The translations under genes were made by a program, and so were the position numbers. Of a stretch of 64,000 bases of DNA, positions 42,896 through 52,223 are shown in pieces (positions within the stretch are counted from its first letter, which is position 1; each line of letters begins with the position of its first letter). The notes beneath the pieces are model-generated. The model saw nothing but the letters and a program-made list of their open reading frames with translations, did no database searches and was not told the DNA's origin. Origin of the DNA: JABAAI01 sp965242745 (GTDB taxonomy: Bacteria > Spirochaetota > Leptospiria > Leptospirales > Leptonemataceae). The stretch lies in assembly GCA_965242745.1 (NCBI GenBank), contig CBDETG010000088.1, positions 5,665 to 69,664 on the forward strand. Reading direction: 5' to 3'.

Positions 42896-45800
42896 GACCC
42901 GTCCACGTCCACAATCGTAATCGTCACCACCTGCTCCACCCCCGTTGCCGTGCCATCGGCGCCTATAGAGGTTGCAATTACCGTCAGGCTGCGCGTCATG
43001 GTCGTCTCGTAGTCTTCGCCGCTGCCCGTGTAGCTGATTTGGCCCGTTGCGCTGTTGATTGCGTAGCCCGCCGGGGCGCCGGCCTTGAGGCTGTAGGTGA
43101 CGGCATCAAAGTTCGCATCGGCGGCTGTGACGGGCGAGCCGATGGCGACCGCAGCCGAACTGCCATCGGCATTTTCCGTGAGCATCAGGTCATCCGGCAC
43201 GGGATGGAATACCGCATCTGCCGGAGTTGTCGGCCGGGGCCAGGCCTCCAGCACGTCGCCGCAGTCCGGCGTGTCAGCTTCGCCTTCGTCTTCCAGCGGG
43301 TCGTTGTTTGTAATCGTTTCGCAGACGTCGATGGTGGTCGAGGCGCTGGGATTCTCTGTTGTGGGATTGGCCGGATCAAAGTCAAAATACAACAGCCGCG
43401 GATAAGAGCCGGAGGCAAAGAGCCAGCGCGAGGCCAGCCAGGAGCTGCTGTCGTTTGTGTCGTCGCCGTCATCTATGTCTGTATCCAGCCAGGCGGAGGC
43501 AGGCTGCGTGGCCTCAGTACCTGCGCCGGTGATACCGCTGAGATCGGCAATCGTAACGCCGCCGGAGGAAACGCTGCCGACCTTAGCTGTGACGCCGCTG
43601 GCCTCCGTATCGAAGCGATTGTTGGCGATGGCCGCATCCAGCTGGCTTTGATTGCCCAATTGGATAAACCCAAAAAAGCCGACACTATCGCCGGTATGGT
43701 CGCTCGCTGCGCCTGCAGCGAGGCAGTTATAGAGCTCACTTTTGCCAATTCCATCATCGCCATAGAAACCTCCAATCAGAACGCCAATATTGTCATTGTT
43801 AGCACCGGCAACGCAGCTTGCCGTAAGCACGCCATCGCAGACGCTTCCAAGGCTCAGGGAGTCGCGTACAATGCCATATCCCAGATACCCTATCAGGCCG
43901 CCCATATTATCATTATTACTCCCCGCCATCGGAGACATTGCCGCTTGCGCTGCTCCCTGTGATCTCGCTGTTATTACGAGCATCCCCTATCAGGCCGCCC
44001 ATAGAATCCACCCCATCCCCGCCATCGGAGACATTGCCGCTTGCGCGGCTCCCTGTGATCCGGGCGCTGTCAGTCTGCAAACCCCACCAGGCCGCCCATA
44101 CGATCATCTCCCATCCCCGCCATCGGAGACATTGCCGCTCGCGCTGCTCCCTGTGACCTCGCTGTCATCTTGCAAACCCCACCAGGCCGCCCATATCATC
44201 ACCCCCATACCCCGCCATCGGAGACATTGCCGCTCGCGCTGCTCCCTGTGATCTCACTGCCATCTGCCTGCCCCACCAGGCCGCCCATATGATCAAACCC
44301 AACTCCGCCATCGGAGACGCTGCCGCTTGCTGCTGCTATCTGTGATCCGGGCACTACTAGTTGCCGCCCCCACCAGGCCGCCCATATAATCAAAATTCCC
44401 ATCCCCGCCATCGGAGACATTGCCGCTCGCGCTGCTCCTGTGAGTTATGAGCCCGCCCCACCAGGCCGCCCATATAATCATCCCCGTCCCCCCATCGGAT
44501 CTGCCCGCCCCACCAGGCCGCCCATATTATCATCGGTACCACCCCCGCCATCGGAGACATTGCCGCTGCGCTGCTCCCTGTGATCCGGGCTGTACAGTCT
44601 GCCCGCCCCACCAGGCCGCCTATAGTAAAGAGTGAAAGTACTAGCGCTATCGCCCTGGATGGAGCCGCCGGCCACGTGCGCATTGCTCAGCCTTGTGCCG
44701 CTCACGCCGCCGCAAAGCGCGCCCACACGACGACGCCCCCTGATGGTGGGATTCGTTAGTGTGAGATTGCTGATGTCTGCGTTGTCGCAGGCGGCAAAGA
44801 GGCCGGCGTCGTTGGTGTGGTCGTCGGCGGCGGCTGTGCCTGTAATGTCAATGTTCAGGCTGCTGATGCTGTGTCCGTTGCCGTGCAGGCGCGCCGTAAA
44901 GCGATTGTTGCTCTGGTCGCTGCCGATGGGGTCAAAGTTGCCTGCTGTGGCGCCGTTCAGGTCGATGGGGCTGCCAGTGCCGTCGTCACTGAAGTCAATG
45001 TCGTCGACGAGCTCGTAGCCGCAGAGATAGACGCTCACGGCTGTTGAGCCGGCGGGCACAGAACCGCTGGCCGGGCTGGCCACACCCGTTGCCGTCACAA
45101 CATGATAGTCAACGGCGGTGGTGCAGTCGTCGGTGGCACTTTCGGACGCCCCAGCGATCAGCGGATCCGCCGTGCTGCCTGTTTTATAGCTTGCGCCGGC
45201 AAGGTCGTGGCGTATGTTATCCAGCTCGTCGGCGCTGGCAATCTCAATCAGACCGTCGTTATCGTCGTCCACGTCTGTGGTGTCAAGCGTGCCGTCGTCG
45301 TCATCGTCCGTGTCCGCGGTCAGGGTGCTTGTGCAGCCGTCGACCAGTCGGTCTGGCATGTTGTCGTCGTCGGTGTCCAGGCTGGCGCATTCGTCGGTCG
45401 GGAAGGCGTCATCAGCTGTCAGCCGACGCCGTCGTTATCGTCGTCGTCGTCCTCGCTGTTCTTGCAGCCGTCACCGTCCGGGTCGGCGGTGTCGGCACCG
45501 TCATCGCCCGAGGCTGCGCCCGTCTCGCCTGTCGGGCAGTTGTCCATTCCGTCAGCTACGTCGTCGCCATCATCGTCGTCGTCCTCGCTGTTCTTGCAGC
45601 CGTCACCGTCCGGGTCGGCTGTGTCGGCATCGTCATCGCCCGAGGCGGCGCCCGTCTCGCCTGTCGGGCAGTTGTCCATTGCGTCAGCTATGGCCGTCGT
45701 TATCGTCGTCGGTGTCGCAGGCGTTGCCCTCGCCGTCGCTATCCGTGTCGGTCTGGTCGGCGTTGCTTAGATTCGGGCAGTTGTCGTCTGCGTTGAATAT

Positions 45801-46740
45801 GCCGTCGCTGTCGTCATCTACGCCGCAGGCAGTCCGGGCAGGGTTGAGGTCTGGCGTCTGGCCCGTGCATTCCATACAGACTCCGTCTGCTGTGGCAACA
45901 TGCCTGTCCATGTTTTGGCAGGCCGCATCCGTAATACATTCGGCGCCGTCCAGCACGCTAAAGGCACCTGTCGCTTTGGCTCTGGCAGGCTGCCGCGCTT
46001 ATGCAGGCGCTTTTTTCCATATTACGCACGTTATTTGTGCCCGCGCATTCTTGGCAGACGCCGTCATCCTGCGCAACATGCCCCGCCAGGTCCATGCAGG
46101 CGGCGTCGGTGATGCAGTCCGTGCCCAGCAGGCTGTTGGGGCCGCTGCTGTTGCCTGCATGGCAGGCCATCGCCGTGATGCATTCGGTCTTGTCCACATT
46201 ACGCACGTTATTTGTGCCCGTGCATTCTTGGCAGAGGCCATCATGCTGCGCAACATGGCCGGCCATGTCTTGACAGGCCTCGTCCATGATACATGCGTTG
46301 CCCAGTATGCTGGTGGGGCTGTGGCTTGTGCCCTGACAGTCAGCCTTGCTGATGCAGGCAAGCGGGTTTACGGTCGTATTGACGACCTCGCCTTCGCCGC
46401 ATTCCAGATCAATGCAGGTGTTATCCGCCGGGTTGTAGGTCTCATCGCCCGTGCATGTGACTTGAGTCTCGCAGGTGGGTTTGCCTTCCAGCTTGATCTC
46501 GCCATCTGGGCATTGCGTCACGCAGGCCGTTCTGTCCGCGTTGGGATATTGCGGATCAGGGCAGGCTTCGCAGCTGCCGTCTTTGAGTATCTGCTTATCG
46601 ATGCAGTTGGGCCCAGAAGAGCTACTGCCTCCATTCCCGTTGCTGCTCCCGCAGCCGCCACAGTTGCCAAGAAAGGCAAGGCTCAAGCTGATGGCAGGCC
46701 AGCATGATAAAGCGAAGGCCAGCTCTGCGAAAGTCAGCAA
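42892..46740 (-). pseudogene. locus 2: decayed Cys-rich/TSP3/GLUG lipoprotein
   Basis: Read on the minus strand this is a paralogue of loci 1 and 3. The order is: a damaged signal region ending SLAFLGNCGGCGSS, cysteine-rich units (NVRNVDKTECITAMACH, GPNSLLGTDCITDAAC), acidic TSP3-like repeats (NCPTGETGAASGDD), a DVDDDNDGLIEIASADEL segment and STAVSVYLCGYELVDDIDF. Many GLUG units follow, and a C-terminal cadherin-like/Ig-like segment (AGYAINSATGQISYTG) ends at 42892. The normal first codons (MQTLNKF) are replaced by a short repeat. Frameshifts fall near 45958, 45680, 45400 and 44640, plus several in the GLUG array. It is the most degraded copy. Confidence 0.85.
43910..44600 (-). repeat. GLUG-encoding tandem repeat array in locus 2
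   Basis: About seven units of 93-130 bp each start with a copy of CCGCCATCGGAGAC (plus strand) at roughly 43923, 44021, 44116, 44212, 44306, 44406 and 44537. On the minus strand they encode SGNVSDGG...MGGL(I/V)G...ITGSSA. Several units differ by one or two bases in length, so successive units lie in different frames. Confidence 0.8.
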
Positions 46741-46815
46741 AGCGAAACTTAGCTGAGTGAAAGTCAGCAGAGCTAAAGTTAGTCTGATCTCAAATTAGCA
46801 AAGCTAAAGTTCTTC
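46727..46815 (-). repeat. short direct repeat replacing the locus 2 start
   Basis: Units of about 30 bp containing (G/A)AAAGTCAGCA(A/G)AGC or similar (plus strand) are repeated about three times just upstream of and into the 5' end of locus 2. They sit where loci 1 and 3 have MQTLNKFAV, so the original start was lost here. Confidence 0.6.
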
Positions 46816-46863
46816 CATAATAAGCCGCCAAGGCCAAGGCCTTCTCGGCTACGTTTTTTCAAG

Positions 46864-46986
46864 TCAACAGAGACAAGGTTGGCTGCTTTTCCATATCTTT
46901 AAGCCGGCGCTAAGCCCGCTTAAATACATTCCCATACGCGCTGTGGGCACGCATTCCATAAGTTTTTTTATCATAGACATCTTCAT
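46864..46986 (-). CDS. 40-aa ORF with strong ribosome site upstream of locus 2
   Basis: On the minus strand ATG 46986 follows AAAGGAGG within a few bases, with a second ATG six bases on at better spacing. It encodes MKMSMIKKLMECVPTARMGM and 20 more residues, then TGA at 46864-46866. It does not resemble the leader ORFs of loci 1 and 3. It could be a real small protein or a truncated 5' gene remnant. The strong Shine-Dalgarno match is the only support. Confidence 0.3.
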   Translation of the reverse strand: MKMSMIKKLMECVPTARMGMYLSGLSAGLKIWKSSQPCLC

Positions 46987-47096
46987 GTCCTCCTTTATAT
47001 AAAAAATGACTGCCCCGCTTTGCAAGACAGCTATGTTACTAGACTTAGACAGGGCCTAAAATATAGCAAGTCTTTTTTGTAAATCAGTCTTTGCTG

Positions 47097-49307
47097 CTAA
47101 TAGTTTTTTTTGTCTTTTTCTTCCCACCAGTTGATTTCTTCTTGTAAAAGAGTTTCAAAGAAATGGCGCTGATAGGCAAGCAGCTCTGCTAAATAGTTTC
47201 TGTACCTTTGGCTGAGGTCAGGCATTTTTTTTGCTAGATTCTCGCTTTCTTGAGGGTCATCTTCGAGGCAGTAGAGCTCTTCTTGCGCCTTGTCTAAATC
47301 CATGATGTACTTCCAGGAGGCATCCCGCAAACCTGCCAAGCTCCGGCGCCATGTGGTATAGAAGGAAGCTATGCGATTTTTCCTATGCTCTAGGAGCGAG
47401 AGGCCTTGGTGGTAATGCTTTTTTTTATGATGCAGCCCCAGCACATCAAGGATTGTAGGCAAAATATCTATATGGCGGCTTATGCCTTTGTATTGCATGC
47501 CTTTAGGGAAGAGTTTTTTATTATAGATCATGAATGGCACATGTACATTTTCTTCGTATAAATAGAAGGGATGGTTGAAATTCCCTTTGTGCTGTCCAAA
47601 GGCTTCCCCATGATCCGCTAGTATAAAGAACAAGGTCTCTTCTCCACCTGGCAGCCTTTCTAAGGCTTGGACAATTTGGCCCATAATAAAGTCAGCATAA
47701 TGTAAGGCGTTCCAGTAGCGCTGCAGGGCTGAGGAAGCGCATGATGAGGTAGAGGAGTCTTGTAGGATAGCTGCAGCAGCAATAGGACTCTGCTTTTGCG
47801 CTGCAATCCTGCTCATATCCCAGCTGAAGGCATTGCCGAAAGAATGCAGCGCCGGCCCAGGCATGACTTTTTCTGCGATGATAGAAAAGAAGGGAGCGCT
47901 TTTTTGCGAAGATAGGAGTTGCTGCGCAAGCTCTGCTATGTCTTCCTTTTGATAATCAGCCTGCGTGATGCAAAAGGCTCTTTCGGGCACTGCGTAGGGA
48001 TGGTGGGGAGTGAGCGGTGAGAGTACTAAGAAATAAGGACTTTGCGCATAAGCAGACTGGTGAGATGCGACAAATTGTTGCGCTGCAAGGAAAAGCGTTC
48101 TATCGTCCATGCCCCAGTTGATATGTTTTGCATAAGGGGATTCTTGGAAGTCTTTGATATCTGCAAGCACATCAAAGAAACGTTTTTGGAGAAAGGCCCT
48201 TTGCCCAGCATAATCCAGATTGCCTGTATGGAGAAAGGCGCTGCGGTAGCCTGCTTTTTTTAGAATTGCAGGCAGGCTTGCAATGGGGATATCAGGATAT
48301 GCTTCTGCAAGCCATATATCCGCCGGCATACTGTAAATGGAAGCAAGTAAGGAGACCAGGGAATTCACAGAGAGGGGGCTTTGGACATAATGTTTCGGAA
48401 ATAAAGCAGCGTGCTTGGAGAGTTTTTGCCAAAAAGGCAGTACTGCCAAATTCCTGAGCTTTTTTTGGAGATATTGGTGGCTGGTAGATTCTAATATATA
48501 TAGAACGATATTGTAGCGTTTTCTGGCTATCTTCAGGCCCGGGATAAATGCCTGCGTCTTGTTTTGTGAGGCGCTTTCCTGCGCTATGGAATCCGTATTG
48601 AAAAAAAAGTCGAAGCTCTGGGAGCTGTAGGGCTTGTAAAGAGGGGTGAAACGAAAAGGGAGGCGGCCCCGGCTTTCCTTCCTGAGAAGGAGATGAAAGA
48701 GTATATTGGACATATGCTCTTGGTACATGGCCCTTTGTCTTTGCGCTTTTTCTTGGTCTTTTGACGCAATAGAAGCCGAAGGAAGCAGCTCATATTCCCG
48801 CAGCGCAAAAAAGATAAAAAGAAAAAGACTGAAGAGCGCAAGGCGCATATAAAAGGGCTTGGAAAATAACTGCGTGCGTACGCTATAGGGGCTGCAGCGA
48901 GAGCAAAGGAAAAGACCGAAGAAAAACCAAAGAAGACAGAATAGAGCCCATAGCGAGGACTGTATCAAGAAAGCGCCATCCACCTCTGCTGTTAATGAGC
49001 TAAGCAGGCCTAAGCCAAGAGTGTCTTTTTTTAGTATGGACCATGAAAAATTTTCTTTGTAGATACGAAAGTACGCCAGGTTCGCTGTAAAAAGTAAAGC
49101 TGCCAGAAAAAGACAGAGAGCATATATTGCAAAGCGCCATTTGGGATACTTGCACAGCCACAAAGCAAAAGCCCAGGCTATGCAAAGTATGATACAAGCG
49201 CTCAGTAAATCCTGAATGAGGAAGGACGAAAAGAATGAAAGAGAATAGGAAAGCTGCTCTGCTTCTATGGGAAGGAGATACTTTATGAGCATGAGGCGCA
49301 TCACCAA
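47097..49307 (-). CDS. sulfatase-fold membrane enzyme (LtaS/phosphotransferase-like)
   Basis: The 736-aa protein has about five N-terminal transmembrane helices and an extracytoplasmic sulfatase-like domain. The nucleophile region reads VQSPLSVNSLVSLLASIYS, where Ser takes the usual Ser/Thr/Cys position. Metal-site segments are NIVLYILESTSHQYLQKK and LFFILADHGEAFGQHKGNF, then ISRHIDILPTILDVLGL and ELYCLEDDPQESENLA. It could be a phosphoethanolamine/phosphoglycerol transferase or an arylsulfatase. The N-terminus is unclear: the frame opens at TTG 49307, while the hydrophobic frame (EALLISLAALALSL) continues upstream without a start codon, and an overlapping frame at 49361-49552 has a signal-like sequence. 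A frameshift at the 5' end is possible. Confidence 0.82.
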   Translation of the reverse strand: MVMRLMLIKYLLPIEAEQLSYSLSFFSSFLIQDLLSACIILCIAWAFALWLCKYPKWRFAIYALCLFLAALLFTANLAYFRIYKENFSWSILKKDTLGLGLLSSLTAEVDGAFLIQSSLWALFCLLWFFFGLFLCSRCSPYSVRTQLFSKPFYMRLALFSLFLFIFFALREYELLPSASIASKDQEKAQRQRAMYQEHMSNILFHLLLRKESRGRLPFRFTPLYKPYSSQSFDFFFNTDSIAQESASQNKTQAFIPGLKIARKRYNIVLYILESTSHQYLQKKLRNLAVLPFWQKLSKHAALFPKHYVQSPLSVNSLVSLLASIYSMPADIWLAEAYPDIPIASLPAILKKAGYRSAFLHTGNLDYAGQRAFLQKRFFDVLADIKDFQESPYAKHINWGMDDRTLFLAAQQFVASHQSAYAQSPYFLVLSPLTPHHPYAVPERAFCITQADYQKEDIAELAQQLLSSQKSAPFFSIIAEKVMPGPALHSFGNAFSWDMSRIAAQKQSPIAAAAILQDSSTSSCASSALQRYWNALHYADFIMGQIVQALERLPGGEETLFFILADHGEAFGQHKGNFNHPFYLYEENVHVPFMIYNKKLFPKGMQYKGISRHIDILPTILDVLGLHHKKKHYHQGLSLLEHRKNRIASFYTTWRRSLAGLRDASWKYIMDLDKAQEELYCLEDDPQESENLAKKMPDLSQRYRNYLAELLAYQRHFFETLLQEEINWWEEKDKKNY

Positions 49308-49730
49308 GCTGAGAGCTAAAGCCGCAAGACTGATGAGAAGCGCTTCTAGGAGCTGGCATTTTAGGCCCCAGCCCGTAGAAAAAGGAGAGAAAATACTTTC
49401 GCAAGCGCCTGCCTTGTTTTACTATAAAAGACATTGTAAGCAGACTCCATTTTCGCCTGCCTTCTGTATTTGAAAGTACTATTTCTTTGCTGCAAAAAGA
49501 GGCTTGTGATCAGAAAAAGAAAGAGAAGAAGGATGCGCCTTGTTTTAGCCAAAGCCTGCCTATAACTTTGCCAGCGTTTTACATGCTTTTAGTAAAATGG
49601 CTTGACTCAATCTTAGTTTCTAAAAAGACTGGCGACAGTTGCCAAAAGTATGGATGCTGAGGCTTGGCAGGAATCGAATAAGGCTTAGGCAGGACTGGGG
49701 CAACGATACGAAAGTAGTAGCGAGGTAAGA
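49308..49730. other. gap between sulfatase gene and etfB
   Basis: This stretch holds a minus-strand frame at 49361-49552 starting at TTG (LAKTRRILLLFLFLITSLFL as written), which may be a broken N-terminus of the sulfatase-fold gene. The rest shows no recognisable feature apart from the GAGG ribosome site (49722-49725) before etfB. Confidence 0.4.
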
Positions 49731-50496
49731 ATGAAAAAAAATATGTGTATTAGTAAAACAAGTACCTGATACGGAGACGCGTCTTAAAATTAACGGCAAT
49801 ACTATAGATGAAAGTAGTATCAAATGGATACTTTCACCTTTTGATGAACATGCTCTAGAAGAGGCGCTGAGGCAAAAAGAGAAGAGCAGCGCAGAAGTGA
49901 GCGCTGTTTCCTTAGGACCTGCTCGCGTGAGTGAGGCCCTGCGCAATGCCTATGCCTTGGGCGTAGACAAGGCTGTGCACATTCAAGATGAAAGCTACAA
50001 TACTCTAGACCTTGCCTATGCTGCCGCTGTTTTAGCCAAGTATCTGCAAAACGCGCAGGCTGATTTGATCTTAACAGGCCACATTGCTATAGACTCGCAG
50101 TCTTCCATGGTGCCGACTATGATTGCAGAACATTTGGGTATAACAAATATCAATAACGCAGTAGAGCTTAACGTGGAAGGAGATAGAGTAAAGGCGCGCA
50201 GGGAAATTGACGGCGGCTTGGCTACAATGGAGTCGCCTTTACCTGCTTTGGTCACGGCTGCAAAGAATCTAAATGACCCCCGCTATCCATCTTTGAAAGG
50301 CATTATGGCCTCAAAGAAAAAACAAATCGAAGTCATAGAAGCGGCTTCTTTGGGGGTAGAGGCGCTTCATATTGAAGTTACAGCTATAGAAACGCCCCCC
50401 CCTCGTCCTCCCGGCAGGATTGTGGAAGGAGCTAATATAGAAAATAAGGCCTCAGAATTGGTAGAGGCTTTGCGTAAGGAGGCAAAGGTCATCTGA
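49731..50496 (+). CDS. etfB: electron transfer flavoprotein beta subunit, start out of frame at A8
   Basis: EtfB binds AMP and, with EtfA (FAD), carries electrons from acyl-CoA dehydrogenases. The frame from 49741 on reads ICVLVKQVPDTETRLKING, SIKWILSPFDEHALEEAL, EVSAVSLGPARVSEALR, ADLILTGHIAIDSQSSMVP and REIDGGLATMESPLPALVT, all diagnostic. There is no in-frame ATG/GTG/TTG before GTG 49897, which would remove 52 conserved residues. The natural ATG at 49731, with a GAGG ribosome site, is followed by eight A and is one base out of frame. With seven A it would read MKKICVLVKQVP. Transcriptional slippage, a true mutation or a base-call error could explain it. etfA follows. Confidence 0.9.
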
Positions 50497-50607
50497 TCAT
50501 TGCCTGCCATATCAAAAGGCAGAAGAATTGCTTGTCTTTTGGAAGGGTCTGGAAAATGCTTGCAAGGCTCTAAACAAAAAGTTGGGCAGATAGAAAAGGA
50601 GTACATT

Positions 50608-51546
50608 ATGTCAGTATTAATTATTGCAGAACAAAAAGGAGAAGAGCTCAAAAAAGCGTCAAAGGAACTTGCTTCTGTTGCTCGTAATCTAAGCGATACA
50701 ATATACGCTCTTTTGATTAACGGGAATGATCAGCAGGCGCGTGATCTCTTTAATGCCGGTGCGGATGTAGTCATTAAGAATACTGCTCAGGCCTTTAGTC
50801 CAGAGGGTTATGCTAATATAGCGCATACAGTAGCCAGTCAAAAAGGCGTAAAAGTGATATTGATGCCGCACGGCCTGTATGCGAAAGACTTTGCGGGACG
50901 TTTGGCTGTAAAATCTCAGATGAGTCTTATTGCAGACGTAATTTCTATAGAAGGCTCGCTCGAAACAATAGAGGTCAAAAAACCCATTTATTCAGGTAAA
51001 GCTTATGCCAAAATCAAATGCAAAGCGCCGGCGCTTGTGACTGTCCGTCCTAATTCACAGGAAGTGCTTGCTTATTCTGGCCCAGAGACCATTGAAGCAT
51101 CTGACGTGCAGGAGGGGGAAGTGAAAGCCTTTATTACAGATATAGACGCCTCCTCTTCTTCTAAGGCGCAGCTTACAGAAGCAGCCGTAATCATCTCAGG
51201 AGGGCGCGGTATCAAGGGGCCCGAGAATTGGCCTCTTTTGCAAAGCCTTTGTGATACTCTGGGGGCAGCTCTGGGAGCCAGCCGGGCAGCTGTAGATGCC
51301 GGGTGGATTCCGCACAGCCACCAGGTAGGCCAAACTGGTAAAACTGTTTCTCCGAATTGCTATATTGCCTGCGGCATATCAGGCGCCATACAACATCTTG
51401 CGGGCATGGGTTCTTCCAAAGTAATTGTGGCCATCAATAAAGACGCAGAAGCGCCTATCTTCAAGGTGGCAACATATGGCATTGTAGAAGACCTCTTTGA
51501 GTTTGTGCCTGCCTTAGACGCAGAGTTTCAGAAAGTGCTTGGTTAA
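50608..51546 (+). CDS. etfA: electron transfer flavoprotein alpha subunit
   Basis: EtfA holds the FAD that receives electrons via EtfB and passes them to ETF-quinone oxidoreductase. The 312-aa protein starts MSVLIIAEQKGEELKKAS at ATG 50608 behind AAAAGGAG. The C-terminal FAD domain is clear: AAVIISGGRGIKGPENW, GAALGASRAAVDAGWIPHSHQVGQTG, KTVSPNCYIACGISGAIQH and VIVAINKDAEAPIFKVATYG, then VEDLFEFVPAL. It follows etfB by 111 bp. An open frame back to 50500 is not supported by homology. Confidence 0.96.
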   Translation: MSVLIIAEQKGEELKKASKELASVARNLSDTIYALLINGNDQQARDLFNAGADVVIKNTAQAFSPEGYANIAHTVASQKGVKVILMPHGLYAKDFAGRLAVKSQMSLIADVISIEGSLETIEVKKPIYSGKAYAKIKCKAPALVTVRPNSQEVLAYSGPETIEASDVQEGEVKAFITDIDASSSSKAQLTEAAVIISGGRGIKGPENWPLLQSLCDTLGAALGASRAAVDAGWIPHSHQVGQTGKTVSPNCYIACGISGAIQHLAGMGSSKVIVAINKDAEAPIFKVATYGIVEDLFEFVPALDAEFQKVLG

Positions 51547-51558
51547 TATTTGCTTCTT

Positions 51559-52188
51559 ATGAGCTTAATGCTGCCAAGGAGGCTTAGAGCCGGTCTCAAA
51601 ACTTGTCTCTTGCTTTGCCTGCTGTTCCTCCTTCCTTTCTCCGATATCTGCGCACAGGAAGCTCCTGCCCCTGTCCGTAGGCTGGTATACAAGCTCAAGA
51701 ACTTAAAAAGCTTCCGCGCTCAGCTTAGCTTGAGCAGCAAAGAGCAGGTACTTTCAGGAACATTATCCTACCAAGAAGGGAGTCTGCATCTCAGATTAGA
51801 CGATGGAAGAGTCATTGCCGCAAACGCCATTTATACTATCGTCTACAACCCTCAGACAGGCGTAGCGGGAAAACAACTTGTAGAAGAGAAACTTACTGGA
51901 GGTCTGGAATGGCTGCTCAAGGGTTTTTCTTATGAGCTTCTTTCTTCTTCGAAGGCTATAGCAAGGGCTTTACACCCCAGGTCTTACATACAAGGGCTGA
52001 GTTTAGAGTGGGATGAGCAGTACCTGCTAAAAAAATTGGTACTCCTGCGCTCCAATCAGAAGCAATGGTTTGCGCTGAGCTTGTTTGACGTGCGGGAGCT
52101 CACAGCTTTTTCTCCTTCCTTATTTTCTTATAGGCCTCCTACGGGCTCACGGACGGTAGAAAACGTCTTGAATCGTAAGAAAAGGTGA
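51559..52188 (+). CDS. LolA-like outer membrane lipoprotein carrier, signal peptide partly from a MITE end
   Basis: The ~209-aa protein has a signal peptide (RRLRAGLKTCLLLCLLFLLPF, cleavage near CAQEA) and a LolA-like body: VRRLVYKLKNLKSFRAQLSL, VLSGTLSYQEGSLHLRLDDG, then IVYNPQTGVAGKQLV. LolA carries lipoproteins across the periplasm. The n-region residues R-A-G-L-K are encoded by a MITE left end at 51587-51613. An AAGGAGG at 51576-51582 lies inside the present ORF with no start codon at proper distance, as if the old start had been displaced by the insertion. Start choice (ATG 51559, ATG 51568 or TTG 51550) is uncertain. It follows etfA by 12 bp. Confidence 0.78.
   Translation: MSLMLPRRLRAGLKTCLLLCLLFLLPFSDICAQEAPAPVRRLVYKLKNLKSFRAQLSLSSKEQVLSGTLSYQEGSLHLRLDDGRVIAANAIYTIVYNPQTGVAGKQLVEEKLTGGLEWLLKGFSYELLSSSKAIARALHPRSYIQGLSLEWDEQYLLKKLVLLRSNQKQWFALSLFDVRELTAFSPSLFSYRPPTGSRTVENVLNRKKR
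51587..51613 (+). mobile_element. MITE left-end fragment in the lolA-like signal peptide
   Basis: GAGCCGGTCTCAAAACT and the following CTCTTGC match the first 27 bp of the MITE with about two mismatches; TTA precedes it as in copy 1. No right end is seen. The fragment is read in frame as part of the lolA-like gene. Confidence 0.7.
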
Positions 52189-52223
52189 TCAAATGCTTTT
52201 TGTAAAAAGCACAGAGTCTCTCT

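Noticed and set aside
45214..46707. Long plus-strand frames (up to 497 codons) opposite locus 2
   Set aside because: They are the antisense of Asp/Cys/Ser-rich repeats; the composition (Arg/Ser/Val/Ala rich) has no protein signature and matches antisense readthrough of GC-rich repeats.
49000..49434. Minus-strand 144-codon frame overlapping the sulfatase gene
   Set aside because: It overlaps a conserved coding sequence in another frame and has no motif.
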